A stretch of 38,323 nt of DNA from an uncultured Saprospiraceae bacterium (GCA_937950315.1 CALFDU010000066.1:1-38323), one strand, 5' to 3'; numbered from the stretch's first letter, positions 8,380 through 17,057 are shown. Made by a program: numbers and translations. The notes: generated by a model from the letters alone, not told the origin.

Positions 8380-10224
8380 ATGTGCGGTATAGTTGCGTAC
8401 CTAGGCAAAAAACAAGCCTACCCTCTTATAGTAGACGGTCTTAGAAAATTAGAATATAGAGGCTACGACAGCTCAGGAGTTGCTGTTCTAGATGAAAATC
8501 TTTCGGTATTTAAAAAGAAAGGAAAAGTAAATGATCTAGTCAACTTTGTAAACAAAGAAAATGGTGACACAAGCGGTACCATTGCAATGGGTCACACTAG
8601 ATGGGCTACCCATGGAGAACCAAATGACAAAAACGCTCACCCACATCTTTCAGGAAATGGTGAAATTGCGTTAATTCACAACGGGATTATTGAGAATTAT
8701 GCGACACTAAAAAATGCATTGATAGACCTCGGACATGAATTCAAAAGTGATACCGATACGGAAGTACTGGTACACCTTATCGAAGAAATTCAAAAGAAAG
8801 GAAATCTATCAATTGAAGATGCAGTAAGAAAGTCCTTGGAGAAAGTTGTCGGAGCTTATGCGATTGTTGTAATCGATAAAAAAAGTCCGGATATCTTGAT
8901 AGGTGCAAGGAATTCTAGCCCATTGGTTTTCGGTCTTGGTGACGATGAATTCTTTTTAGGTTCTGATGCTAGCCCAATTATAAAATATACCAACAAAGTA
9001 ATTTATCTCGAAGACGAAGATGTTATTACAATAAATAGAAATGGCGATTATAAAATCGTTAATCTTCAGAATAAAACAAGTACCCACCAAATCAAAGAAC
9101 TCGATTTAAAAATTGAGGAACTTGAAAAAGGAGGTTTCGATCATTTCATGCTCAAAGAAATCTATCAGCAACCAGCTACCATAGAACAAAGCATGAGAGG
9201 AAGAATTAATGCTGCAGAAGGTTGGGCAATCCTCGGTGGAATGAGCAAGCATATGAACAGAATATCGAAGTCAAAAAGAATCATTCTGATGGCTTGTGGT
9301 ACCTCATGGCACTCTGCATTAATCGGAGAGTATCTATTCGAAGAAATAGCTAGGATCCCAACGGAAGTAGAATATGCTTCGGAATTTAGATATAGAAATC
9401 CGATTATAACGGAAGATGATTTTGTCATTGCCCTTTCTCAATCTGGCGAAACCGCAGACACTTTGGCTGCCATCGAATTGGCAAAAGAAAAAGGAGCTTT
9501 TGTATATGGAATCGTCAATGTAGTGGGATCATCCATTGCTCGATTAACTGATGCTGGATCATATATCCATGCTGGTCCAGAAATTGGCGTCGCTTCTACC
9601 AAAGCATTTACCAGTCAAGTGAGTATTCTTTCTTTAATGGCACTTTATTTAGGGCATGAAAGAGGTAAAATTTCTGGTGGCGATTATCGAGAGTTATTAA
9701 CTGCACTAGAAGTAATTCCACAAAAAGTAGAAGAAATTCTAGACCAAAACGATCATATAAAGTCAATTGCTACAGAAATCAAGAATGCATCCAACGCTCT
9801 ATACCTTGGAAGAGGATATAATTTCCCTGTTGCACTAGAAGGAGCCTTAAAACTTAAAGAGATATCTTATATTCACGCTGAAGGATATCCTGCAGCAGAA
9901 ATGAAGCATGGCCCAATCGCATTAATAGACATGTATATGCCTGTTGTGGTGATTGCAACCAACCAAAGTGCTTATGAGAAGATTGTGAGCAATATTCAGG
10001 AGGTGAAAGCAAGAAAAGGTATTGTTATTGCAATAATCAATGAAGATGATACCATTATACGTGAAATGGCCGATTTCTTTGTTGAAATTCCAACAACTGC
10101 AGAGCCTTTAAGCCCTTTATTATCCGTAATACCTCTACAATTGCTATCCTACCACATCGCTTTGATGCGTGGATGCAACGTAGATCAACCTAGAAATTTA
10201 GCAAAATCAGTAACTGTAGAATAA
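8380..10224 (+). CDS. glmS: Glutamine--fructose-6-phosphate aminotransferase (isomerizing)
   Basis: Makes glucosamine-6-phosphate from fructose-6-phosphate and glutamine, the first committed step to UDP-GlcNAc for peptidoglycan and LPS. The N-terminal class II glutaminase domain starts MCGIVAYLG, with the catalytic cysteine at position 2 after methionine removal, and contains LEYRGYDSSG and GHTRWATHG. Two SIS sugar-isomerase domains follow (CGTSWHSA, SQSGETADT, and LGRGYNFPVALEGALKLKE). The C-terminus AKSVTVE is typical. At 614 residues it is full length. It is in line with DUF4270 and DUF4290. No glmS ribozyme is seen or expected in the 18 bp upstream gap. Confidence 0.97.
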   Translation: MCGIVAYLGKKQAYPLIVDGLRKLEYRGYDSSGVAVLDENLSVFKKKGKVNDLVNFVNKENGDTSGTIAMGHTRWATHGEPNDKNAHPHLSGNGEIALIHNGIIENYATLKNALIDLGHEFKSDTDTEVLVHLIEEIQKKGNLSIEDAVRKSLEKVVGAYAIVVIDKKSPDILIGARNSSPLVFGLGDDEFFLGSDASPIIKYTNKVIYLEDEDVITINRNGDYKIVNLQNKTSTHQIKELDLKIEELEKGGFDHFMLKEIYQQPATIEQSMRGRINAAEGWAILGGMSKHMNRISKSKRIILMACGTSWHSALIGEYLFEEIARIPTEVEYASEFRYRNPIITEDDFVIALSQSGETADTLAAIELAKEKGAFVYGIVNVVGSSIARLTDAGSYIHAGPEIGVASTKAFTSQVSILSLMALYLGHERGKISGGDYRELLTALEVIPQKVEEILDQNDHIKSIATEIKNASNALYLGRGYNFPVALEGALKLKEISYIHAEGYPAAEMKHGPIALIDMYMPVVVIATNQSAYEKIVSNIQEVKARKGIVIAIINEDDTIIREMADFFVEIPTTAEPLSPLLSVIPLQLLSYHIALMRGCNVDQPRNLAKSVTVE

Positions 10225-10252
10225 ACACTACCTTTACACAAAATATTTTTTC

Positions 10253-10954
10253 ATGGAAAACATGACCTACAATACCGAGCAAGAAAAATTGATCATTCCT
10301 GAATATGGAAGAAACATTCAGAATATGATCGAATTTTGTAAAAACATTGAAGAAGACGAAGAGAGACAGGCCTTTGCTGAGTACATTGTAGATCTAATGT
10401 TACAGATGGCAACAAGTTCAAGAAACAACATTGAGTTCAAGGACAAAATGTGGTTACACTTTTTCAAAATTGCCAAATACGACATAAAAGTTACAACTCC
10501 AGCTGGTGAAGTGCCAAAGAGTGAAGAATCACAATTGAGACCTCTTAAAGTAGAATACCCTAAAAATAATTCCGCTTACCGCCATTATGGTCAGTTCGTG
10601 CGAAAGCTAGTTGACAAAGCCATCGCAATGGAGGAAGGACCAAAAAAAGAAGAGTTTAAAAACATCATTGGTTCTTATATGAAACTTGCATATAAAAACT
10701 GGAGTCGTGAACACTATGTAAATGACGAAGTAATCAAAGGCGAGCTTGCTAGAATGAGTCAAGGCAAACTTACCATGGAAGATGATGTTGTTTTAAATAA
10801 AATCAGAGCAGCCAATAAAGCACCTACTTCTAACTACAGCAAAAGCGGTTCAAGAAGCAATAATAGGAAAAAGTCTGGCGGTAGATCAAACGGAAAATCA
10901 AACAATAGATCGAATGGAAGATCTGGTGGAAGAAACTATAAAAAGAAAAGATAA
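10253..10954 (+). CDS. DUF4290 family protein
   Basis: A 233-residue cytoplasmic protein. Residues 1-185 match DUF4290, a Bacteroidota family of unknown function that opens with a YNTEQEKLIIPEYGRNIQ-type segment. The tail (about 195-233) is a low-complexity Ser/Gly/Arg/Asn/Lys region (SGSRSNNRKKSGGRSNGKS) resembling RNA-binding or disordered basic tails. A second ATG nine bases in (MTYNTEQEK) is an equally good start. It follows glmS by 28 bp in the same direction and ends 4 bp from the convergent gldH. Confidence 0.87.
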   Translation: MENMTYNTEQEKLIIPEYGRNIQNMIEFCKNIEEDEERQAFAEYIVDLMLQMATSSRNNIEFKDKMWLHFFKIAKYDIKVTTPAGEVPKSEESQLRPLKVEYPKNNSAYRHYGQFVRKLVDKAIAMEEGPKKEEFKNIIGSYMKLAYKNWSREHYVNDEVIKGELARMSQGKLTMEDDVVLNKIRAANKAPTSNYSKSGSRSNNRKKSGGRSNGKSNNRSNGRSGGRNYKKKR

Positions 10955-10958
10955 ACTT

Positions 10959-11423
10959 CTACTCTTCGCCCGCTTTAAACAACAACAGTTCTATTTCTGA
11001 GATACCAGCAAGTTGGTTCTCCCTTGAAAACTGTCCTATACTAAATTCATGTTTACCTAAAGACTGGAATCTAAAATCATCTTGAAACGAAAAAGTGATG
11101 TCACACCCATCACCTCCGCACTTTCCAAGCCAAGTCCCAATCTTATCTGCTAGATTTAAAGACAATGGATTACTCGTTTCTTTCCCGTCTGGAAAAACCG
11201 TTTTTACTTGTAGATAAACATTTTGATAATCGTATTCGAGACTATGGTTTACCCTCAGTGCGAGATCATATTTTTGCATCGTGTCTTGAACGTCGTAAGA
11301 AGAAACAAGTAAATCATCATAAGACCATTGCTCCCCGATCTCCATTTTTTTTGAATGTATAATCTGAGGACCTCCGCAAGAATAAATAAATAGCAGGATT
11401 GATATGTAAATTAATTTTCTCAC
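10959..11423 (-). CDS. gldH: Gliding motility lipoprotein GldH
   Basis: A small lipoprotein of the GldH family, required for gliding motility and linked to type IX secretion in Bacteroidota. The signal peptide ends LLFIYSC (lipidated C16). Family-typical features follow: the aspartate/tyrosine-rich '[15 protein letters not shown]' strand, [17 protein letters not shown], and [16 protein letters not shown], ending with the [16 protein letters not shown] strand. The length of 154 residues is normal. Translation begins at GTG (11421-11423), overlapping the dnaJ stop by four bases (GTGA), so it is coupled to dnaJ. Its presence supports a gliding, T9SS-bearing organism. Confidence 0.85.
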   Translation of the reverse strand: MRKLIYISILLFIYSCGGPQIIHSKKMEIGEQWSYDDLLVSSYDVQDTMQKYDLALRVNHSLEYDYQNVYLQVKTVFPDGKETSNPLSLNLADKIGTWLGKCGGDGCDITFSFQDDFRFQSLGKHEFSIGQFSRENQLAGISEIELLLFKAGEE

Positions 11424-12574
11424 TCAGTAAAATAGTCTTTCATTCTTTCAAAGAAACCTTTTTCTCCAGCGCCTACACTTGGTTTAAAGTTCTCCATATC
11501 TCGCATCTTTTCCATCATCAACTTCTCTTCCTTACTCAACTGCTTAGGAGTCCAAATGTTTACATTGATTAGCTGATCTCCTGTACCATATGATTGTACC
11601 GATGGCAAACCCTTTCCTTTCAGTCTAAATATTTTTCCTGCGGGTGTACCTGGTGGAATTTTTATTTTCACCGCACCATCTAATGTAGGAACTTCCGCCT
11701 TGGTACCAAGTGCAGCATCAGCAAAATTCAAAAATAGATCGTATATAACATTCTGTCCATCTCGCGTAAATGAATCATGTTGCTTTTCTTCTACTACAAT
11801 TAATAAATCGCCTGTTGCACCACCCATTTTACCGGCGTTTCCTTTACCTCTTAATGACAGCTGCATACCTTCTTGAACTCCTGCTGGAATTTCGATTTCT
11901 ACTTCAACCTTTTCTTGAGTCCTTCCATCTCCTTTACATTTATTACATGTGGCCGTTACTTGTTGGCCAGAGCCATTACAAGATGGGCAAGCAGTTGTAG
12001 TCTGCATCTGACCTAGAAATGTATTTTTTATCTGTCGTACATAACCTCCTCCATCACAAGTAGAACAAGTTTTAACCGACGTACTATCTTTAGCCCCAGA
12101 ACCATTGCAATTACCGCACGTTTCTTGCTTACTAATTTTTACTTTCTTGGTTACACCCGATTGAATTTCTTCGAGCGTTAAAGCCATCTTAATTCTTATG
12201 TTTGAACCTTTCTGCCCTCTTGATCTTCCTCTTGATGATCTCCCTCCAAAGAAACTTTCAAATGGACTTCCACCATCACCAAAGATATCCCCAAACTGAC
12301 TGAAGATATCATCCATGTTCATTCCTCCTCCTTGGAATCCACCTGAGTTTCCTCCGACTCCTGCATGGCCATATCGATCATATCTCGCTTTCTTGTCTGG
12401 ATCACTCAAGACCTCGTAAGCCTCTGCAGCTTCCTTAAACTTTTCTTCAGCTTCTTTATTGTCAGGATTTTTGTCGGGATGAAATTTCATCGCAACCTTC
12501 CTATAGGCTTTCTTTATTTCAGTCTTATCAGCACCCTTACTGACACCCAATATTTCATAGTAATCTCTGGCCAT
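11420..12574 (-). CDS. dnaJ: Chaperone protein DnaJ
   Basis: Hsp40 co-chaperone that delivers substrates to DnaK and stimulates its ATPase. The full type I architecture is visible: J domain with HPD at residues 32-34, a Gly/Phe/Met-rich linker, four CxxCxGxG zinc repeats ([32 protein letters not shown]), and C-terminal substrate-binding domains. The 384 residues are normal. It lies 6 bp downstream of grpE and upstream of gldH with a 4-base overlap, so all three are probably one transcript driven from the heat-shock-like element ahead of grpE. Confidence 0.98.
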   Translation of the reverse strand: MARDYYEILGVSKGADKTEIKKAYRKVAMKFHPDKNPDNKEAEEKFKEAAEAYEVLSDPDKKARYDRYGHAGVGGNSGGFQGGGMNMDDIFSQFGDIFGDGGSPFESFFGGRSSRGRSRGQKGSNIRIKMALTLEEIQSGVTKKVKISKQETCGNCNGSGAKDSTSVKTCSTCDGGGYVRQIKNTFLGQMQTTTACPSCNGSGQQVTATCNKCKGDGRTQEKVEVEIEIPAGVQEGMQLSLRGKGNAGKMGGATGDLLIVVEEKQHDSFTRDGQNVIYDLFLNFADAALGTKAEVPTLDGAVKIKIPPGTPAGKIFRLKGKGLPSVQSYGTGDQLINVNIWTPKQLSKEEKLMMEKMRDMENFKPSVGAGEKGFFERMKDYFTE

Positions 12575-12580
12575 AATTTT

Positions 12581-13147
12581 TTATTTACCAACGACTACTT
12601 TTGCATGTCGTATGATCTTATCGTTTAAATAATATCCTGTCAAAATCGTATCAACAATTTTACCTTTCATATTTTCATCTTCAACAGGAATTTCTGTAAC
12701 CGCTTCGTGCAATTCAGGATCAAAAACCTCTCCTGTGCTTTCCATCGGTTTAACACCTAGATTTGTCATACTAGCATGTAGCTTATTGTAAACCAACGTT
12801 ACACCTTCTGTAAATAACTCTTTGGAATCGTCATCATCAGCACTTGACTTAGCCCTATCAAAATCGTCTAAAACAGGCAGTAGATTTGTTATCGTATCCT
12901 GCGCTGCATAATTCATCAAGTCCCTCTTCTCGCGTATCGTTCTTTTCTTGAAATTTTCAAATTCTGCATACAACCTCAAGTGCTTATCTTTTGCTTCATT
13001 CAATTCTGCAGTAAGGCTATCCAATTCAGAAACCTCAACTTGCTCGTCTGCCACTTGGTCTTGCCCTTCTTGCTCTTCGATCGCTTCTTTGTTTTCGTCG
13101 CTCATGTTCATTGTCTTTTTAGCTATGTTTTTCAACTTATTTATCAT
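12581..13147 (-). CDS. grpE: Nucleotide exchange factor GrpE
   Basis: Co-chaperone that releases ADP from DnaK. The N-terminal third is acidic and coiled-coil-like, followed by conserved GrpE segments (RLYAEFENFKKRTIREKRD, NLLPVLDDFDRA) and a C-terminal beta domain (EVFDPELHEAV ... GYYLNDKIIRHAKVVVGK). The longest frame starts at ATG 13147, but ATG 13111 and ATG 13105 (protein MSDENKEAIEEQ) look more like usual GrpE starts. The -24/-12-like site at 13160-13175 would place the mRNA start almost on the first ATG, also favouring a downstream one. First gene of grpE-dnaJ-gldH. Confidence 0.95.
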   Translation of the reverse strand: MINKLKNIAKKTMNMSDENKEAIEEQEGQDQVADEQVEVSELDSLTAELNEAKDKHLRLYAEFENFKKRTIREKRDLMNYAAQDTITNLLPVLDDFDRAKSSADDDDSKELFTEGVTLVYNKLHASMTNLGVKPMESTGEVFDPELHEAVTEIPVEDENMKGKIVDTILTGYYLNDKIIRHAKVVVGK

Positions 13148-13159
13148 CTACCTGTATAT

Positions 13160-13175
13160 GTCAATTCCTTTGCCA
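13160..13175 (-). promoter_or_regulatory. Sigma-54-like -24/-12 element before grpE
   Basis: On the minus strand TGGCAAAGGAATTGAC fits the sigma-54 consensus TGGCAC-N5-TTGCW except at the last -12 positions (TTGA instead of TTGC) and one -24 base. The spacing is correct. A closely similar element (TGGTATGGCTATTGAG) lies ahead of the hsp20 pair. The assignment is by pattern only; no rpoN or activator gene lies in the window. Confidence 0.4.
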
Positions 13176-13187
13176 AACGGCTTAAAT

Positions 13188-13221
13188 GGTCATATTGTCA
13201 CATTTTTGACCCATTCTGTCA
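13188..13221 (-). promoter_or_regulatory. Paired TGnCAnnnTGnCA-like palindromes before grpE
   Basis: Two degenerate copies on the minus strand: TGACAGAATGGGT (13221-13209) and TGACAATATGACC (13200-13188), centres 21 bp apart, about two helical turns. They match the palindromic form TGnCAnnnTGnCA with two and one mismatches. The first overlaps the tlpA-like stop codon at 13219. The same motif occurs ahead of the hsp20 genes, suggesting a shared stress-regulator site. Confidence 0.45.
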
Positions 13222-13740
13222 CTTTAGCTTGCTATCCAACATATTTCTTAGGTCATCATAGCTACTATTGACACTTAATATCTTTCCTGATGGCGAAAGT
13301 AAATATTTTGTCGGTATCTCCCTTACCCCAAATGCCTTTGCTATTTCCGACTTAAATCTATCTAAGAGAACAATATGATATTTCCACCTCAGGCCATCCT
13401 TAGCAATAGCTGCAACACATCTTTCTTTCTTGGTCTCAATCGCCACAGATACAACCTCAAATCCTTCAGCATCTGTAAATTGCTTTCCGTTAAACTCATC
13501 ATATAGTTTTACTATATTTGGATTATCCTGACGACACGGCGGACACCAAGATCCCCAAAAGTCCACAAGTACATAATTTCCTCTTAATTGCTCAAGCTCG
13601 AATGCTTCATCATTTAATAATGTAGCCTCAAAACCAGGTAACTGCTCACCATCTGAATACTTAGGAGCTTGATAAATATATTTATAACCCAAATATCCTA
13701 ATACAACAAGCACCAATAGTATAGTCGATAAATTCTTCAT
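13219..13740 (-). CDS. TlpA/ResA-like thioredoxin family protein
   Basis: A membrane-anchored periplasmic thiol:disulfide oxidoreductase of 173 residues. One N-terminal hydrophobic segment (STILLVLVVLGYLGYKYIY, about 5-23) acts as anchor or signal, with the thioredoxin fold exported. The active site is WCPPC (C66, C69) and the cis-proline segment is REIPTKYLL. The extra CVAAIAKDGLRWKYHI region resembles the TlpA/AhpC-TSA-type insertion. Substrates are unknown; cytochrome maturation or stress-related reduction are the usual roles. It is upstream of grpE on the same strand, but grpE appears to have its own promoter. A weak TAACTTTA -7-like box is at 13770-13777. Confidence 0.87.
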   Translation of the reverse strand: MKNLSTILLVLVVLGYLGYKYIYQAPKYSDGEQLPGFEATLLNDEAFELEQLRGNYVLVDFWGSWCPPCRQDNPNIVKLYDEFNGKQFTDAEGFEVVSVAIETKKERCVAAIAKDGLRWKYHIVLLDRFKSEIAKAFGVREIPTKYLLSPSGKILSVNSSYDDLRNMLDSKLK

Positions 13741-13872
13741 AACATTTGTTTTTGATACGATAGATTAACTAAAGTTAGCTCTATATAGTTTTATCTAATA
13801 GCCTTTTACTCCTTCTTATCCACAACATCACTTATTTATTCCTTTGGGTTCTTTGTATATTGAAATAAAAAC

Positions 13873-14247
13873 ATGAATCGTAATCTAGTCGGTTGGTTTG
13901 AAATTCCAGTAATTGATATGAAAAGAGCCGTTAAGTTTTATAATGCCATTTTCGACATTACGCTTACGCAAATGGATACCGACGGGTTAGAAATGGCTTC
14001 TTTTCCATTTGTTGAAGGCGGTTACGGTGCCGGAGGAGCTTTGGTCAAAAACCCAGATTTTTATAGCCCATCTGATAAAGGAATCTTGATCTATTTTGCT
14101 ACCGAAGATATTCCTAAAGTATTAAATATTGTTGCCTCCTCAGGTGGTAAAATACTTCAGGAAAAAAAACAAATCACAGCCAATACTTATATAGGATTAT
14201 TCCTTGATTCAGAAGGCAATAGAATTGCCCTCCATTGCAGAGATTAA
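13873..14247 (+). CDS. VOC family (glyoxalase/bleomycin-resistance-like) protein
   Basis: A small soluble 124-residue protein with one vicinal-oxygen-chelate fold: WFEIPVIDMKRAVKFYNAIF at the start (the beta-alpha-beta opening) and GLFLDSEGNRIALH at the end (the typical DPEGN-like closing strand). Members bind a metal and act as lyases, dioxygenases or antibiotic-binding proteins, and the substrate cannot be read from sequence. It is monocistronic and its stop overlaps the convergent outer-membrane gene by three bases. The upstream boxes TTCCTTTG and GTTCTTTG each differ by one base from the -7 consensus. Confidence 0.85.
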   Translation: MNRNLVGWFEIPVIDMKRAVKFYNAIFDITLTQMDTDGLEMASFPFVEGGYGAGGALVKNPDFYSPSDKGILIYFATEDIPKVLNIVASSGGKILQEKKQITANTYIGLFLDSEGNRIALHCRD

Positions 14248-15143
14248 AATTCAAATCCTAGAGACACTTGAAATCCAATTTTATTATCCTTATCATCTCT
14301 AAAAATATAAGATCCATCTAAATTTATCTCTTGAAGTGAATGATCAAAAGCAGATTTACTTGAATCAAACAAACCATAATTTCCTGTAGCTCTTACGTAC
14401 AAACCGGGGTTTATAAAATACGCAAATCCTCCTGTCAAAGCCAAGTCAAATGTGCTGTATGCTTTTCCTTCATTGGTCTCATTATAGAAGTAAGCACTTA
14501 CTGATTTTGGAAGCAAAATTTTATCTCTTTCGCCATCGTTGTCAAAATCATAATCGATGGTGATTACATCGTTATTGTTTACGTTCGCCTGACCTGCGAC
14601 ATCTGTTGAATAGTTGAAGTTCAATGTCTGATTGTAAGAAATATTATTGTCTTCTTCAACCGTTCCTCCATTATCAAACTCTATTCTTCCTTGTCCGATT
14701 ACTCCTGCCGTAAAATCTAAATCAACACCACCAAAAAGTTCGATCTTTTTAGTGGGCTTTATAACTGCATGCAATGGAATACTAAAAATATTAAAAGTCC
14801 TTTTTAAAGAATATGTATTTCCTCCTTCTTCTACAGCTCTGATAATATTCGCTCCATCTGGAGATGGTACATTAAAAACAGTGATAAAATTATCATTGTA
14901 TTCTTGTAGACTACTTTTCTGTATATAGACGAGTTCTGCTCTTGCACTAAAATTTTCTGTAATCTTATATTTTCCAGTTATCGCAAAATGAAAACCAGCT
15001 GATAAACTCTGAGTCTCGTTGTTTTCTAGCTCTCCCAGAAGTTTATAGTAATTCAACCCTGTTCTTACTCCAATTTTTAAATCTTGGCTATATCCAATAG
15101 ATGCCAAGAAAACTACAGCAAGAACCAATAAAAGCTTTTTCAT
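14244..15143 (-). CDS. Outer membrane beta-barrel protein (PorT-like)
   Basis: A 299-residue exported protein with a clear signal peptide (MKKLLLVLAVVFLASIGYSQ) followed by alternating amphipathic strands. LKIGVRTGLNYYKL, FHFAITGKYKITENFSARAELVYIQKSS and a terminal IGFQVSLGFEF ending in phenylalanine are typical of an 8- to 10-stranded outer-membrane barrel of the PorT/OMP_b-brl family. Residues about 160-215 are an acidic insertion containing DYDFDNDGERDK, which looks like a Ca2+-binding loop in an extracellular region. Function unknown. It is divergent from trmB across a 120 bp region and convergent with the VOC gene. Confidence 0.8.
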   Translation of the reverse strand: MKKLLLVLAVVFLASIGYSQDLKIGVRTGLNYYKLLGELENNETQSLSAGFHFAITGKYKITENFSARAELVYIQKSSLQEYNDNFITVFNVPSPDGANIIRAVEEGGNTYSLKRTFNIFSIPLHAVIKPTKKIELFGGVDLDFTAGVIGQGRIEFDNGGTVEEDNNISYNQTLNFNYSTDVAGQANVNNNDVITIDYDFDNDGERDKILLPKSVSAYFYNETNEGKAYSTFDLALTGGFAYFINPGLYVRATGNYGLFDSSKSAFDHSLQEINLDGSYIFRDDKDNKIGFQVSLGFEF

Positions 15144-15180
15144 TCCTATTTTTTAATTTATCTTATAACGACTTATCGTA

Positions 15181-15239
15181 CGCAAGATTATTTCAGTTGG
15201 CAAAAATACAACCCTTCACCGTCATAACCGTATCTTGCG
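15181..15239. promoter_or_regulatory. Mirrored ATCTTGCG boxes in the OMP/trmB divergent region
   Basis: CGCAAGAT at 15181-15188 and ATCTTGCG at 15232-15239 form a perfect 8-bp inverted repeat. Read in each gene's own direction they are TAATCTTGCG (38 bases before the barrel gene) and TATCTTGCG (about 24 bases before trmB), both resembling a degenerate -7 box. They are probably paired divergent promoter elements. Confidence 0.35.
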
Positions 15240-15262
15240 GCACTTATTGATTGTTTTTATCC

Positions 15263-15946
15263 ATGGCAAGACTAAATAAATTGATGAAATTCGCTGAAAT
15301 GCGCACGTTTTCTAACGTATTTCAGAACTATGATCCTAGAAACCCCAAACTTGTAGGGGCTATGGACAAAGAAATAGACCTTAAAGGCAAATGGAACGAA
15401 CTTCATTTTAAAAATAACAAGCCTATTGTCCTTGAATTGGCCTGTGGTAGAGGTGAATACTCACTAGGTCTTGCCTCTCTGTTTCCTGAGAAAAATTATA
15501 TCGGAGTTGATATCAAAGGTGCTAGATTATGGCGCGGAGCCGTTAACGCTCAAGAAGCTCAACTGGACAACATTGCATTTTTACGAACCCGTATTGAACA
15601 ACTAGAGCTTTTCTTTGGAAGCAATGAGGTAAATGAAATATGGATCACTTTTCCTGATCCGTTTCTTGGTAAAGAAAATAGACGCCTTACGGCAAATGGT
15701 TTTCTGGACAAATACAAAAATATCGTTACCAAAGACGCCAAAGTTCAACTCAAAACTGATTCTAGAGAACTCTATGATTTTACCAAAGAAGTACTTGAAA
15801 ATAGAACGGATATTAAAATTTTAATAGACAATCCTGATATATATCAAGCTGAAGTGAACCCTTCTTTGAATATCAAAACTTATTACGAGAAGATGCACTT
15901 GGCAAAAGGAAAAAAAATTACTTTTATCCAGTTTGTCTTCATATAA
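15263..15946 (+). CDS. trmB: tRNA (guanine-N7-)-methyltransferase
   Basis: SAM-dependent enzyme forming m7G at position 46 of tRNAs. The SAM-binding motif is ELACGRGEYSLGLA, with IGVDIKGARLWRGA as the acidic loop. The family signature WITFPDPF and the tRNA-binding strand KTYYEKMHLAKGKKI follow. ATG 15263 (MARLNKLMKFAEM) is preferred to the upstream TTG at 15251, giving 227 residues, normal for the family. It lies upstream of the PfkB kinase in the same direction with a 27 bp gap, but that kinase appears to have its own promoter. Confidence 0.95.
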   Translation: MARLNKLMKFAEMRTFSNVFQNYDPRNPKLVGAMDKEIDLKGKWNELHFKNNKPIVLELACGRGEYSLGLASLFPEKNYIGVDIKGARLWRGAVNAQEAQLDNIAFLRTRIEQLELFFGSNEVNEIWITFPDPFLGKENRRLTANGFLDKYKNIVTKDAKVQLKTDSRELYDFTKEVLENRTDIKILIDNPDIYQAEVNPSLNIKTYYEKMHLAKGKKITFIQFVFI

Positions 15947-15949
15947 AAT

Positions 15950-15957
15950 TATCTTTG
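15950..15957 (+). promoter_or_regulatory. -7 promoter box TATCTTTG before the PfkB gene
   Basis: A perfect TAnnTTTG box directly after the trmB stop and 16 bases before the ATG at 15974. A TTTG at 15932-15935 could be the -33 element, but the 14-base spacer is short. Confidence 0.45.
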
Positions 15958-15973
15958 CTCCAAATTATAAAAC

Positions 15974-16885
15974 ATGGAAATGCTTACTGTAGGCACTGTT
16001 GCCTTTGATGATATTACAACTCCTTTTGGCAGAGCTGAAAAAGTTGTTGGTGGTGCTGGTTTATATAGTGCTATTGCTGGTTCTTATTTTACAGGACCCG
16101 TTAATCTTGTTTCTATTATTGGAGGAGATTGGCCAAAAACAGAATTGCATAACTTAGAAGAAAGAGGTATCGATACAGACGGTATCGAAATTAAAGAAGA
16201 TGATAAATCTTTCTTTTGGGCTGGTAAGTACCATGATAACATGAACGGTCGAGACACCCTTGCAACCGAACTAAACGTTCTTGCAGATTTTGATCCTGTA
16301 CTTCCTGAACATTTTAAAGACAGTAAATATGTCTTATTGGGAAATCTAACTCCAGAGGTACAATCCAAAGTTTTGGACCAAATTGATAACGCCAATTTGA
16401 TTGTACTTGATACAATGAATTTTTGGATGGATGTGGCTTTAGATGCCCTTAAAGCAGTGATTAAAAGAGTTGATGTTCTTACAATCAACGATGAAGAAGC
16501 TAGACAACTTTCGGGAGAATACTCATTGGTGAAAGCCGCTGAAGTTATCTTGAAAATGGGACCAAAATATTTAATTATTAAGAAAGGGGAACACGGTGCT
16601 TTACTTTTTGGTGAAGATCAAGTTTTCTTTGCTCCTGCTCTTCCGTTAGCTGAAGTAAAAGATCCTACTGGTGCAGGAGATTGTTTTGCTGGTGGTTTTG
16701 TTGGTTACATTGCTAAAACTGGTGACATCTCATTTGAGAATATGAAAAGAGCCATTATACATGGCTCAGCAATGGCCTCTTTTTGTGTTGAGGACTTTAG
16801 TATTGAAAGAATCAAAAATCTTTCTGATTTTGAAATTAAAGAAAGAATAGAATCATTTAAGAAGTTATCTTCTTTTGATTTATAA
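15974..16885 (+). CDS. PfkB family carbohydrate/nucleoside kinase
   Basis: Ribokinase-fold sugar or nucleoside kinase, cytoplasmic, 303 residues. The N-terminal glycine motif is GGAGLYSAIAG (about 26-36) and the second PfkB signature DPTGAGDCFAGGF (230-242) holds the catalytic base D236 and the anion hole. NDEEARQL (about 172-179) and IIKKGEHGALL are typical of the family. The substrate (fructose derivative, ribose, adenosine or other) cannot be decided from sequence. ATG 15980 (MLTVGTVAFD) is an alternative start. It is convergent with the small minus-strand frame at 16857-17051. Confidence 0.9.
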   Translation: MEMLTVGTVAFDDITTPFGRAEKVVGGAGLYSAIAGSYFTGPVNLVSIIGGDWPKTELHNLEERGIDTDGIEIKEDDKSFFWAGKYHDNMNGRDTLATELNVLADFDPVLPEHFKDSKYVLLGNLTPEVQSKVLDQIDNANLIVLDTMNFWMDVALDALKAVIKRVDVLTINDEEARQLSGEYSLVKAAEVILKMGPKYLIIKKGEHGALLFGEDQVFFAPALPLAEVKDPTGAGDCFAGGFVGYIAKTGDISFENMKRAIIHGSAMASFCVEDFSIERIKNLSDFEIKERIESFKKLSSFDL

Positions 16886-17051
16886 GAAAGATTTCTTCTT
16901 GACATATCATTGACTCAATCATTTCATCTTTGTCAAGATCTATATGATCAATGTAAAACCCGGTGTTTTGCTGCACTTTCATAAGGCCTTGATTCTTAAT
17001 AAAGAACAACAAACCTAAGTATATAAATAGCAGTAATATTTTCTTTTCCAT
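16857..17051 (-). CDS. Possible small membrane-anchored protein
   Basis: A 64-residue frame with an N-terminal hydrophobic signal or anchor (KKILLLFIYLGLLFFIKN) and a short acidic, polar tail (YIDHIDLDKDEMIESMICQE). The ATG starts six bases after the stop of the 1052-residue secreted protease gene on the same strand, as expected for a downstream partner in an operon. It overlaps the 3' end of the PfkB gene by 29 bases. No family recognised. It could be spurious: its length is near what chance open frames give, but the K-start plus hydrophobic core is not random-looking. Confidence 0.42.
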   Translation of the reverse strand: MEKKILLLFIYLGLLFFIKNQGLMKVQQNTGFYIDHIDLDKDEMIESMICQEEIFLINQKKITS

Positions 17052-17057
17052 ATTGTA

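Noticed and set aside
12948-13271. Plus-strand frames across grpE and its upstream region
   Set aside because: Antisense to GrpE coding sequence and to the paired palindromes; hydrophobic cysteine-rich translations are artefacts.
15251-15262. TTG start for trmB
   Set aside because: ATG 15263 gives the usual TrmB opening and leaves the -7-like box in the leader.
16084-16488. 134-residue minus-strand frame in the PfkB gene
   Set aside because: Shadow of a conserved kinase; Ser-rich product without motif.
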